A stretch of DNA of 64,000 nt. It comes from Rivularia sp. MS3. GTDB lineage: Bacteria > Cyanobacteriota > Cyanobacteriia > Cyanobacteriales > Nostocaceae. The notes under the pieces were generated by a model. That model ran no database searches. It had not been told where the DNA came from and saw only the letters and a list, made by a program, of their open reading frames with translations. This document shows positions 8,410 to 16,520 of the stretch, in pieces (the stretch's first letter is position 1; every line of letters begins with the position of its first letter). A program made the position numbers and the translations under genes. The stretch spans positions 35,283 through 99,282 of the forward strand of contig JAHCMI010000025.1 in assembly GCA_019192545.1 (NCBI GenBank), given 5' to 3'.

Positions 8410-9336
8410 ATGATGATACATCAAAGGCAAAAATCTTTCACTTTCACCGTTTCTCTAGCTTCAAAAGCGCATCAATTAGCCGATAAATTTTGCAGCTATC
8501 ATTCCAACCTGCAAAAATCAGAACAAGTTTATGTTAATACTCTAGCAATCTATGCTGTAAATCATTATTTACAATGTCTCGGTTTTGCAACCGATTGGAA
8601 AGCAAGTAATAGTTACGATATCATAATGCAAAGTTGCCTGGATATCGCCGATATAGAAGTAATAAACCACGGTAAGTTAGAATGTAGAGTTGTTTCGCCA
8701 AATGCTGAATTTGTTTATATTCCTCAAGAAGTATGGACGGGAAGAATTGGTTATATTGTGGTACAGCTTGATGAAGATTTAGAAACAGCAACCCTACTAG
8801 GATTTACACCAAGAGTAACAACAGAGCAATTACCGCTTAACCAATTGGGTGGATTAGAAGAATTTCCTCAATACTTACAGCAAGCTACACCAACAATCAA
8901 TTTAAATCAATGGTTTGAAAATTTTTTACAGCAGGGTTGGCAAACTTTAGAATCGCTGCTAACTACCGAATCATTAGCAAATTTAAATCCAAGTTTTAAA
9001 GATGCTTCTTATTTGCAAGGAGAAGAGATTGTTAAAGCTGTAAAAAAAATCGAAATTGGTAATCAATCTGTATTAATATTAATAGCTCTAAAATCAGAAT
9101 CAGACGAGCAAATAACTGTCCGCTTGCGAATTTATCCAAATTCAGAAGATAAATGTTTGCCAGAAAATATCAAATTAGCTATATTATCCGATTCCGGAGA
9201 AACTTTAAAGGAAGTTATTTCTCGTAGCATAGATAATTTTATTCAACTGCCTTCTTTTAAGTGTAGCTCTCAAGAAAGCTTTAAAATTAGATTGTATTTT
9301 AATAATATTTATTTTACAGAAAGTTTCTTTGTTTAA
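8410..9336 (+). CDS. DUF1822 family protein
   Basis: The 308-residue product shows the usual DUF1822 pattern: an N-terminal region ending in NTLAIYAVNHYLQCLGF, a central beta-rich part with YIPQEVWTGRIGYIVVQLDE and LLGFTPRV, and a conserved LNQLGGLEEFPQYL stretch around residues 145-158. The family is almost confined to cyanobacteria and its biochemical role is unknown. It sits 30 bp behind the sigma-like gene, the arrangement typical of the family, so a regulatory or partner role for that protein is a reasonable inference. Two adjacent ATG codons open the frame; either may be used. Confidence 0.8.
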   Translation: MMIHQRQKSFTFTVSLASKAHQLADKFCSYHSNLQKSEQVYVNTLAIYAVNHYLQCLGFATDWKASNSYDIIMQSCLDIADIEVINHGKLECRVVSPNAEFVYIPQEVWTGRIGYIVVQLDEDLETATLLGFTPRVTTEQLPLNQLGGLEEFPQYLQQATPTINLNQWFENFLQQGWQTLESLLTTESLANLNPSFKDASYLQGEEIVKAVKKIEIGNQSVLILIALKSESDEQITVRLRIYPNSEDKCLPENIKLAILSDSGETLKEVISRSIDNFIQLPSFKCSSQESFKIRLYFNNIYFTESFFV

Positions 9337-9380
9337 TTTTTGTGTTTAAGAACATAATAAAGCTACACTATCTATTTACT

Positions 9381-10253
9381 ATGATTGATAATATGCATCC
9401 AACCAATCGCGATAAAATTATCATATTCCCTTCCCATCAACAAATTCAAGCTGCAATCAACTGGTTACAAAAATATCACCCTGCTAATCCAGATTTGGAA
9501 TACGCTCTTAATCTTGTGATTCAAGGTAAAATCGTTCCCGATAAAACTGGAGAATTAGTAGCTATTTCCTACAAACCATCTATAAATCAAAAGGTAACTC
9601 TAGAAAATATTCAGGGAGCTATGATGATAAATTATCAAAATACTCAAACATCTTTTGAGAGTTGCAATCAAATTACTACCAAATCTTTATTTTCACTCGT
9701 TAAAAAGTGCGGTTTACCTAAAAAAATTATTACTTCGATTCAAGTTAAACAGTGGATTCGTCCGCTGATGCTAGAGCATTATCGAATAGAAAAAGAATAC
9801 GACCAATTAGTAATGGTTTGTACTCAATCTATATCTGATAGTAAAGTTAATAGTAAAGGTCGTTGGGCAACATTGCAAGATAAACCGACATTAATAGCTT
9901 ACGAACAAGCATATATAAAAGAGCGCGGTAATGGTAATCTCAATCGCGATTGGAATAGCTTAATTAAAAAGCGTCAGGTAGCAGTTTTAGAATATGCTGG
10001 TAAAATTGCTTCCATTGTTAGATACAATCCAATAGCAAATTATGCTTTAGTAGTAGCACCATTCACCTTTCCCGAATTTCGCAGACAAGGATTAGCTCGA
10101 CAACTATTAGCGTTTTTAGTTAAAGAATTACTTCAAGAATATGCAGCATTGAAACTGTGGGTAGACGAAGATAATATTGCGGCGATCGCGCTTTATCGTT
10201 CTTTAAATTTTCAACAGATTGGTTATTGCTACACCGGTTATTTCTGTAAGTAA
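9381..10253 (+). CDS. GNAT-family N-acetyltransferase
   Basis: I place the start at the ATG at 9381 rather than the GTG at 9342, because the extra residues add nothing recognisable; another ATG lies at 9393. The C-terminal half carries the GNAT fold: a beta strand ending in VVAPF, the acetyl-CoA-binding motif FRRQGLARQLL, then LKLWVDEDNIAAIALYRSLNF typical of motif B. The N-terminal 150 residues are not similar to a family I recognise and may select the substrate. The gene follows the DUF1822 gene by 44 bp on the same strand and may be the third member of that operon. Acceptor substrate unknown. Confidence 0.8.
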   Translation: MIDNMHPTNRDKIIIFPSHQQIQAAINWLQKYHPANPDLEYALNLVIQGKIVPDKTGELVAISYKPSINQKVTLENIQGAMMINYQNTQTSFESCNQITTKSLFSLVKKCGLPKKIITSIQVKQWIRPLMLEHYRIEKEYDQLVMVCTQSISDSKVNSKGRWATLQDKPTLIAYEQAYIKERGNGNLNRDWNSLIKKRQVAVLEYAGKIASIVRYNPIANYALVVAPFTFPEFRRQGLARQLLAFLVKELLQEYAALKLWVDEDNIAAIALYRSLNFQQIGYCYTGYFCK

Positions 10254-10335
10254 TTATTAGTTCCAAAAAATTTGAACTTATTTATAATACCTCTAACCTT
10301 TAACCTTCAACCTTTGACCTTAATAAAGCACCATC

Positions 10336-10644
10336 TTAACTACGTAAACCTTTTCCTTTCAAAAGTGTATCAGCCCAAACTTTATCTTCCGAATTTAATG
10401 CTGGTACTGGTTCAATACTATAATCTATTGCTAAATCAAAACCTGCTTGTTCGTAAACTTGTGCTAACAAGCTTTGTAAATCCACATCGCCTAAATATGT
10501 CCGTTTTTCGATAGCTACTCGATATTTAGGACGAATTGGTGGAGCTATAGCAATAGCAATTGCTGTAATCAACCGATGATGCACTTCTGCCCATAATTCA
10601 GGATTTTCTAAATAAGGATTCATTCCCGGAAATGGAGAAGACAT
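10336..10644 (-). pseudogene. DUF4058 gene with an in-frame internal deletion
   Basis: The 102-residue frame starts at the ATG at 10644 (a GTG at 10653 is less likely). Residues 1-52 (SPFPGMNPYLENPELWAEVH to EKRTYLGD) match the N terminus of DUF4058 proteins, and the rest (LLAQVYEQAGFDLAIDY, EPVPALNSEDKVWAD, KGKGLRS) matches their C terminus. The family is usually about 250 residues, so roughly 150 central residues appear to be missing at residue 52 or 53 without a frameshift. The remaining protein is unlikely to work as the parent does, although it could still be made. Confidence 0.7.
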
Positions 10645-10707
10645 AAGCCGCACTTCAAGTAACTATAATTCCAATTTTAGATTAATTCCATATGTTGTGC
10701 TTCGATT

Positions 10708-10774
10708 AGAAACCGGGTTTCTTATGCATCGCTAAACAAACAATAATGTTTTTACGACTAGAAACCCGGTTTTT
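10708..10774. repeat. Inverted pair of AGAAACC/CGGTTT repeats
   Basis: AGAAACCGGGTTTCT at 10708-10722 faces its near-complement AGAAACCCGGTTTTT at 10760-10774. The same motif recurs as a tight hairpin at 19292-19320. It is a dispersed intergenic repeat of the kind common in cyanobacterial chromosomes. Confidence 0.6.
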
Positions 10775-10804
10775 TTGTAGTTTTCTATTCCCTATTCCCT
10801 ACTA

Positions 10805-11209
10805 TTAATTCCCTTCACCAGTTCGTTCGGGATTTTCTACACCAATTAATTTATTCCAAAGTTGATAACCAATTTCGGATTTAGGAACATAATAATTATC
10901 ATCACCCGCTTCTATCGCACCCATCGCGGTAAATTCTTCTCTTTTTGGGTTATTTAAATCGATATAAGTCGCAGTTTGTGCTAAACGACTGCCGCGAGGA
11001 ATAATTACAATTTGCTTTAATTCATCATCTGTAAAATCTTGCAGCTTGTTGTGTAATTCCTTGATATCGTAAGCATTTAAACCAGCTTTCTCTGGATTTT
11101 TACCGTCAAGTCCGTGATTCAAACCCGCACCTTCATGGGGATTTAGGTCTTGTTTATACTCCTGTGGCATATTCTCAGAAGCTTGACCTTTTCTTTGTAC
11201 TTCAGCCAT
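10805..11209 (-). CDS. Conserved hypothetical protein, hydrophilic
   Basis: The 134-residue product is polar with no signal peptide or membrane span. It begins with a low-complexity, probably disordered region (residues 1-45, DLNPHEGAGLN, LDGKNPEKAG), followed by a compact part with YDIKELHNKLQDFTDDELKQ and PRGSRLAQTATYIDLN. This pattern matches a small uncharacterised bacterial family sometimes found with stress genes. The PEBP-like gene lies 47 bp upstream on the same strand, so cotranscription is plausible. Function unknown. Confidence 0.7.
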   Translation of the reverse strand: MAEVQRKGQASENMPQEYKQDLNPHEGAGLNHGLDGKNPEKAGLNAYDIKELHNKLQDFTDDELKQIVIIPRGSRLAQTATYIDLNNPKREEFTAMGAIEAGDDNYYVPKSEIGYQLWNKLIGVENPERTGEGN

Positions 11210-11256
11210 GATTATTCCTTTTATTCCTGCAATTTAGAATTAAAAACTAATAAAAA

Positions 11257-11715
11257 CTACTTTTGTCGCTTGTAACGCCCAATTAATTCTGTTTGAACAA
11301 CTATATGTCCTTCCATTGCTGCTTCTATATCTTTTTTACTCGCACCTGCGGCTAAACCTAAAGGAGTATCTAAAGCATAAAGCTTGAAATAGTAACGATG
11401 GGTACCATCGGGAGGACAAGGAGCACCATAACCGAACTGTTCGTAATCGTTAGTACCGTGAATTCCGCTACCTTCTAACATCGGTTCGGCTGCGATAGCT
11501 TCGGGTATGTAACGAGTTTTCGGTGGTATATCGTAAAGCACCCAGTGAACAAAAGTTTTACCGGGAGCATCTGGATCGTCCATAATTAACGCCAGACTTT
11601 GAGTTTGCGGAGGCGGTTCGTCCCACTTCAAAGACGGGGATTTTGCTTCACCATCGCAAGTATATTCAGGTGGAATCAATCCATCCGCAGAAAAGCTATC
11701 GCTTTCTAATTTCAT
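11257..11715 (-). CDS. YbhB/YbcL family Raf-kinase-inhibitor-like (PEBP) protein
   Basis: The 152-residue product has the full phosphatidylethanolamine-binding-protein signature: MDDPDAPGKTFVHWVLYDIP around residues 46-65 and YGAPCPPDGTHRYYFKLYAL around residues 95-115. These segments form the small anion-binding pocket of the family. Length fits bacterial YbhB/YbcL proteins. No signal peptide is seen, so a cytoplasmic location is likely. The physiological ligand in bacteria is uncertain. It may share a transcript with the hypothetical gene downstream. Confidence 0.92.
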   Translation of the reverse strand: MKLESDSFSADGLIPPEYTCDGEAKSPSLKWDEPPPQTQSLALIMDDPDAPGKTFVHWVLYDIPPKTRYIPEAIAAEPMLEGSGIHGTNDYEQFGYGAPCPPDGTHRYYFKLYALDTPLGLAAGASKKDIEAAMEGHIVVQTELIGRYKRQK

Positions 11716-12274
11716 AAACTAGTAAACCATCTCAAAATAAACAGTAGCTGCAAGTCGCACTGCTGTAGGTTAACGCTGTTTATTGCTAAAATCCGTCACC
11801 CAAAAGGAATTTATTCGTAAAACTCTCTCAGTCTAAAGTAATATGCCTTGAGTGTTAGAGGTAATTAGTATTCGATTTCATTAAAATTGACGGGTGAAGG
11901 CAGGCAGGGGAAGCAGGGGAAGCAGGGGAGCAGGGGGAGAAAAGAATTTTGAGAAAAAATAAACACATCAAAACTTATGAAATGAACTACTAGTGGTTTG
12001 TCCTATTAATAATGACGGGTAAGGGCAGGGAGGGGGAGAGGGGGAGAGTGGGGGAGTGGGGGAAGAAAATATTTTTTATATTTACGATATGCCCATCAAA
12101 ACTAACGGGACAGACTACTAGCGCAACCCAACGCGGGTGTTGGGTTACGGCACAATTTGATAGATTTTCGTCACAAACTTAAATTGCCTATCGCGTCTAA
12201 GCCAACCTATAAGACACCCCTCTCCGATGTCTTGAAGAGGGGAAGGGGGTGAGGTTCAACCGCTATAGTTTTTT
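11716..12274. repeat. Gene-free region with dispersed GA-rich repeats
   Basis: There is no gene in these 559 bp. The stretch 11990-12071 (CTAGTGGTTTGTCCTATTAA, then a GACGGGTAAGGGCAGGG segment and a run of GGGGAG units) is almost repeated at 20833-20913. A related truncated copy lies at 11889-11950 with AGCAGGGGA units. A hairpin with arms AACCCAAC and GTTGGGTT sits at 12125-12146 and recurs at 4473-4494. The end near 12225-12250 has a GGGGAAGGGGGTGAGG tract. Confidence 0.7.
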
Positions 12275-13306
12275 CTAAGCTGCTAGATGCTCGCACAATC
12301 TATCAATTTCTCTACTTTGCTCCTCAATAATTGTATGTGCAACTTTTTCTAATAATTCCATATTTTCTTCAGTAGTATTATCTAAATCATCATTAGCTTC
12401 AGTCAATTCTTTTTGGAAGCGATAGTACTGTTTATGGGTATTTTGGGCATCCGGTAATAACTGCCTTAACTGATAATTTGCTACCTCGCTAGCACCGTCA
12501 AGAAAAATATTAATTAATGGCTGCAACCATTGCAGTTTACCCCAATTAACTGCTTTTTCGTAAGGAAATTTTCTTGTCAGAGAACCGGTACCAAAAGAAG
12601 CAACTAAAATATCTTCTAAACCTATTTCTTCTCCGCGATTTTGGGAATAAATAATAGCTTCAACAATCGCTAAAGCTGTAGGATTATTTGCAAACATTGC
12701 GCCATCTACTAAAGCATAATCATCAGAATCGTCGCAACCACGCATCGCTAATTTATAAGGTTGAAAAAAGGTTGGAGCAGCAGAAGTTGCCATTGCTGCT
12801 TCTATCATCTTGTAATCAGTGCAAAGCTTACGAAAAGTAGTTCCTGAATGTCTTTGAAATCTAGGATTATTAATAAAAAATACCGGTACCCGCAACTCGA
12901 TATCATAACTAGTAACAAAAATATTAGTTAATGCATCTCTAAGAACCGCATCTTTGAAGTATTTCTCTGCAACTTTTTGTCTACCCTCAGAAGGATATTT
13001 TGGTCTTAATAAATCATCAACTTCCGTTAAACTTTCTAAAAAAGGTTCGTGAAAAATATTTTTGCCATCTTCTCGGTACATATTAATTATCTCTTCCATA
13101 CTGTACCGAGCATTATTTGGACTATCTTGATTCGGCATTGTAAGAATCATCGCCAAAAAACCTCCAGTCGAAGTTCCAGCGATTAAATCAAACAATTCCC
13201 AAATCCGCTTTTGAGTGCGTTCTTCAATTTCCTTAAGAATTATTGCCGGAATAATACCACGAATACCGCCACCATCAATTGATAATACTTTATATTTAAA
13301 AGACAT
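12275..13306 (-). CDS. Patatin-like phospholipase
   Basis: The 343-residue protein has all patatin landmarks: the oxyanion-hole motif DGGGIRG at residues 11-17, the nucleophile motif GTSTG with Ser46, and the DGA motif with Asp201, which together form the Ser-Asp dyad that cleaves acyl esters of lipids. No signal peptide is present, so it is probably cytoplasmic or peripherally membrane-bound. Patatin enzymes can be effectors of CBASS defence, but no cyclic-nucleotide cyclase or accessory gene lies nearby, so a lipid-turnover role is more likely. It is a single-gene unit as far as can be seen. Confidence 0.9.
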   Translation of the reverse strand: MSFKYKVLSIDGGGIRGIIPAIILKEIEERTQKRIWELFDLIAGTSTGGFLAMILTMPNQDSPNNARYSMEEIINMYREDGKNIFHEPFLESLTEVDDLLRPKYPSEGRQKVAEKYFKDAVLRDALTNIFVTSYDIELRVPVFFINNPRFQRHSGTTFRKLCTDYKMIEAAMATSAAPTFFQPYKLAMRGCDDSDDYALVDGAMFANNPTALAIVEAIIYSQNRGEEIGLEDILVASFGTGSLTRKFPYEKAVNWGKLQWLQPLINIFLDGASEVANYQLRQLLPDAQNTHKQYYRFQKELTEANDDLDNTTEENMELLEKVAHTIIEEQSREIDRLCEHLAA

Positions 13307-13638
13307 ATTTATCCCCCTTCTATCTTATTATCTTAATTCTTAAGTATCCTACAGCAGTGAAGGTAGCAATTTCGCGCCCGGTAAGTTTATTTTTAAGATT
13401 AGAAAATGGAAAATTGGGCATGGTGAGAGTAGTAGCGTGCGGAGGTTCCCAAGCCACTCTCGTGCGCGGGTTCCCCGCGTTGAGAGAAGTGGCGCTCCGT
13501 TGAGCGAACTACCGAACCCGAAGGGGGCATGGGGCATTGAAAAAGAGGGGAAGAGGGGGAAGAGAGAAAAGAAAATACTACTTGCTACTTGCTACTTGCT
13601 ACTCCTAACCATTCCCCAATCCCCTATGCCCAATTTAT
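13307..13638. repeat. Intergenic repeat-rich region
   Basis: These 332 bp hold no gene. Between about 13435 and 13530 there is a GC-rich palindromic block (GCGCGGGTTCCCCGCG and neighbouring GAGAGAAGTGGCGCTCCG) of a type seen dispersed in Nostocales. It is followed by GA-rich units and a tandem CTACTTG repeat at about 13576-13602, a motif that recurs near 53347. Confidence 0.6.
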
Positions 13639-14946
13639 TTACATTGTCAAAGATTGAGCATTAGTTTCAATTAATTGCGCTAAATCTTTGAGGAATGCCG
13701 CTGCATGGGCACCGTAGATAACTCTATGGTCGCAGGTAATGTTAACTTTCATTTGCTGTTTTACTCCCATCATGCCGTCAGGGGTAGCTACGACTTCCGG
13801 ACGAGATGCAGCGATCGCCAAAATTGAACCTTGATTGGGTGGCAAAATCGCATCGAATGTATCTACACCAAACATACCTAAGTTGGATATGGTGAAGGTA
13901 CCGCTACTGTACTCTTCTGGCTGCAATTGCTTTGTTCGAGCGCGTTCTACCAATGATTTCCAGTTACGCGACAAACTGTAAATATCTAAGCGATCGGCAT
14001 GTTGCAATACTGGTGTAATTAATCCTCCGTCATCCATTGCTACAGCTACCGCAATGTTAATGTTGGCAGGATATACGATTCCCTGTTCTGAATAATTTGT
14101 ATTTAACAAGGGATGTTTCTGTAATGTCATTGCTACCGCTTTAGCTAGTAGCGCTGTCATTGTTACACCTTTAGATTTTATTTGCTTGTAAAGTTTGTTT
14201 AATTCGTCGGTAGTAATCGAATAACCTACGTGGAATATTGGTACGGACAAGCTATGATTCATAGTCCGCACTACGGCATTTTGTAAAGTCGTTAAAGGTA
14301 CCGTTTGCCCTGGAGTTACCGCAACTGGCATAGGTGCGGGGGTTGCTGCTGGAGTGACTTTGGGAGCGTTCGGTGCCGATGTAACCGCTGGTTGAGTTTG
14401 AGGTGTAGCTGTTGTAGATTTACCGGCGGCTGTTTCCACATCTTGTGCAATAATACGCCCGTGAGGACCGCTACCGGAAATACCGCTTAAATCAACTTTA
14501 AATTCTTTGGCTAATTTACGAGCGCGGGGTGAAGCAATTTTTCTACCACTTCCACGTGCCGCACCATTTTGAGAAGTACCATTAGGTGAAGCTGTTGAGG
14601 CCGGTTGTGCTGTTTGTCCGGGTGCAGTTGCAGCAGCAACTTTAGCCGGTTCTGGCGCTGCACCACTCGATTTGGCTTGAGCCACTGCTGCTTCAATTTC
14701 CGCTTCAGTTTCCGCTAAAAACGCGATCGCTGAACCCACAGGGGCGCTGCTTCCGGCTTCTACTACAATGTGTGCCATATATCCTTCATAGAAGGATTCC
14801 ACATCCATATCTGCTTTATCTGATTCAACAACTACCACCGTTTCGCCTTTCTCTACTTTGTCCCCAGGAGATTTCTCCCAAGAAACAATTTTACCTTCGG
14901 TCATTGTAGAACTCAGCGCGGGCATAAATATTTCGTGAATACTCAT
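13639..14946 (-). CDS. pdhC: Dihydrolipoamide acetyltransferase (pyruvate dehydrogenase E2)
   Basis: The 435-residue protein transfers acetyl groups from E1 to CoA in the pyruvate dehydrogenase complex. Residues 1-75 form the lipoyl domain, with the lipoylated Lys44 in ESDKADMD. An Ala/Pro-rich swinging linker follows (about 90-130). Residues about 135-170 (ASPRARKLAKEFKVDLSGI) are the E1/E3-binding domain. Residues about 220-435 are the catalytic domain, with the active-site His in CDHRVIYG. One lipoyl domain and this length are normal for cyanobacteria. Other complex genes are not in the window. The start ATG at 14946 opens the lipoyl domain directly. Confidence 0.95.
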   Translation of the reverse strand: MSIHEIFMPALSSTMTEGKIVSWEKSPGDKVEKGETVVVVESDKADMDVESFYEGYMAHIVVEAGSSAPVGSAIAFLAETEAEIEAAVAQAKSSGAAPEPAKVAAATAPGQTAQPASTASPNGTSQNGAARGSGRKIASPRARKLAKEFKVDLSGISGSGPHGRIIAQDVETAAGKSTTATPQTQPAVTSAPNAPKVTPAATPAPMPVAVTPGQTVPLTTLQNAVVRTMNHSLSVPIFHVGYSITTDELNKLYKQIKSKGVTMTALLAKAVAMTLQKHPLLNTNYSEQGIVYPANINIAVAVAMDDGGLITPVLQHADRLDIYSLSRNWKSLVERARTKQLQPEEYSSGTFTISNLGMFGVDTFDAILPPNQGSILAIAASRPEVVATPDGMMGVKQQMKVNITCDHRVIYGAHAAAFLKDLAQLIETNAQSLTM

Positions 14947-15394
14947 AAGAAATGAAAGCGAATAAATAATTTACGGACTTTAATAGTTTTTTCCAGATTG
15001 CATTGTATCGCGAGGGCGGACGCGACGAACTATTTTAGAACTACACTTGTAGAAGAATCTGTATTTGTGCGTACTAAGGGAAGTATTAAATATCAGAAGT
15101 TTAAAAAAATATAAAGTTGCCTGCTTACCTATAAAGAATATGGTTATATTTTTTTCAACTTTAGAAATCCTACTAATTTTTTGTTCGTCAGCTTGCTAAA
15201 TAGATGTCAGTATTACTACATACAAGTAAGGAATAAATACTTAAGCGAAGTTAAAAATATCTCCGAGGATAATTCTTTTTTAGCAAAATTTTTCGGAAAT
15301 TCCCCTCAAAGTATGAAGAAAGGAGTCATGTCTAGAATTAAAATTCATTATGGATAGATAAAAAACAAACCCTTAAAAATTTTCTTAAAATCTT
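14947..15394. other. Divergent intergenic region, no gene seen
   Basis: These 448 bp separate the pdhC start (minus strand) from a plus-strand gene and must hold both promoters. They are AT-rich. I see no convincing open frame, RNA gene or strong palindrome. Confidence 0.5.
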
Positions 15395-15916
15395 ATGTCG
15401 GCAAAGTTGAAATTATTGACGTTATTTACGCTAAGTTTCTTTGCCACCGCTGTTGTAGTTGGAATCGATAGAATCCACAAGTGGCATTCTAATCGCTTAT
15501 ATAATTCTAAAAAACAACAGCAAGTCCAGGCAAAGCAAAACTCAAATCAAAAGCTTGTAGTATACCATTCTAGGATAAAGTATAAAGCAATACCGCTGAC
15601 TAGATTTAGAACGGTACTCAGAGGCACAGATCCGGCAGCCCTCGCTATCAATGCTTTTGATGCTACTCAATCGCAGCAATTAAATCGCAAGGTGGAGGTA
15701 ATTTATCCTCAAAGAGATCGAGCAATGGTTTTGATAACTCAAACGAATTCAAATTCATCGGAGTTAAAACCAATTAAATATCGAGTTGAGCTAACAAGCT
15801 TTGGTCGTTCGCTGTTTGTAACTTCCCCTCCGTTGTGGCAAATCGTATGGGCTGGTTCTTCCGAACAATGTTTAGTAAGTAGAAATAATACGGTTCCCAG
15901 CGCAACCTGTCGCTAA
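15395..15916 (+). CDS. Hypothetical protein with N-terminal membrane anchor
   Basis: The 173-residue product starts with a hydrophobic segment (residues 5-24, LLTLFTLSFFATAVVVGI) that may be a signal anchor, followed by a basic, Gln/Lys-rich region (HKWHSNRLYNSKKQQQVQ). The C-terminal two thirds are probably a small extracytoplasmic domain with two Cys near the end (EQCLVS, ATCR). No known motif was recognised. It is a lone gene facing the YlqD gene convergently. Function unknown. Confidence 0.65.
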   Translation: MSAKLKLLTLFTLSFFATAVVVGIDRIHKWHSNRLYNSKKQQQVQAKQNSNQKLVVYHSRIKYKAIPLTRFRTVLRGTDPAALAINAFDATQSQQLNRKVEVIYPQRDRAMVLITQTNSNSSELKPIKYRVELTSFGRSLFVTSPPLWQIVWAGSSEQCLVSRNNTVPSATCR

Positions 15917-15962
15917 CGATCGCATTTTACTGTTGAGAAATTACCCTAGATAAAAAATAAGC

Positions 15963-15978
15963 ATTCAGAATTCTGAAT
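15963..15978. terminator. Palindrome between convergent genes
   Basis: ATTCAGAATTCTGAAT is a perfect 16-nt palindrome lying between two convergent genes (ends at 15916 and 16025). A diverged second GAATTC/CCAGAATTC follows. Position suggests transcription termination, but there is no long T tract, so the call is weak. Confidence 0.3.
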
Positions 15979-16024
15979 TCACTTGACAATGAATCCAGAA
16001 TTCTTACTATTTTATGTGACCTTT

Positions 16025-16474
16025 TTAAATGTCGCCGCGAATTTCTTCGATAACGCCATCGCGCAGAACAATTTCGACCTGCATTTTACTAATTAAGTTA
16101 TCGCCTTGTTCTGCTCGGAAGAAACCTTCGAGTTGAAATTGATTCACTTCTTGGTCTAATTCCAGCATTTGTACTTGTTGGAGATTTTGCAGGCTTTGGT
16201 TTTTCTGCTCTAGCATCTCGCTTTTTTTCTCATTCACCTGAGTTTGAATATTCTCAATTTGCTGTAGTGTTTGAGGTCCTGGGGGTTGCAAACCTTGCTT
16301 TTGAATTTCAGTAATTGCTCGTTGCCCTTGGACATCAATTTGCTGTAATTGCTGATCGGTTTGGTTGATTTGAGATTGTAATTGCTGGGTTACTTCCTCT
16401 TTCCATAAAGGTGTAACGATGGCTTTAACGTTAATAACGCGCTTTAGCAGCAATTGAGGGTTGGAGATGTCCAT
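16025..16474 (-). CDS. YlqD family protein
   Basis: The 149-residue product matches the YlqD family: an N-terminal beta segment (LLLKRVINVKAIVTPLWKEE), a long Gln/Glu-rich helical region predicted to be coiled coil (residues about 25-115), and a C-terminal strand pair (DNLISKMQVEIVLRDGVIEE). The family is common in cyanobacteria and Bacillus and has no assigned biochemical function. It is followed on the minus strand by nothing close; the synthetase gene at 18512 lies upstream with a 46-bp gap, so the two may be cotranscribed. Confidence 0.85.
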   Translation of the reverse strand: MDISNPQLLLKRVINVKAIVTPLWKEEVTQQLQSQINQTDQQLQQIDVQGQRAITEIQKQGLQPPGPQTLQQIENIQTQVNEKKSEMLEQKNQSLQNLQQVQMLELDQEVNQFQLEGFFRAEQGDNLISKMQVEIVLRDGVIEEIRGDI

Positions 16475-16520
16475 AGAAGTATCTTTTTTTCCTTTTTAAT
16501 TCAATAACAAGCCAATATGT

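Noticed and set aside
12275..13306. Patatin lipase as a CBASS phage-defence effector
   Set aside because: No cyclase, HORMA, TRIP13 or other accessory gene is nearby, so a general lipase role is preferred.
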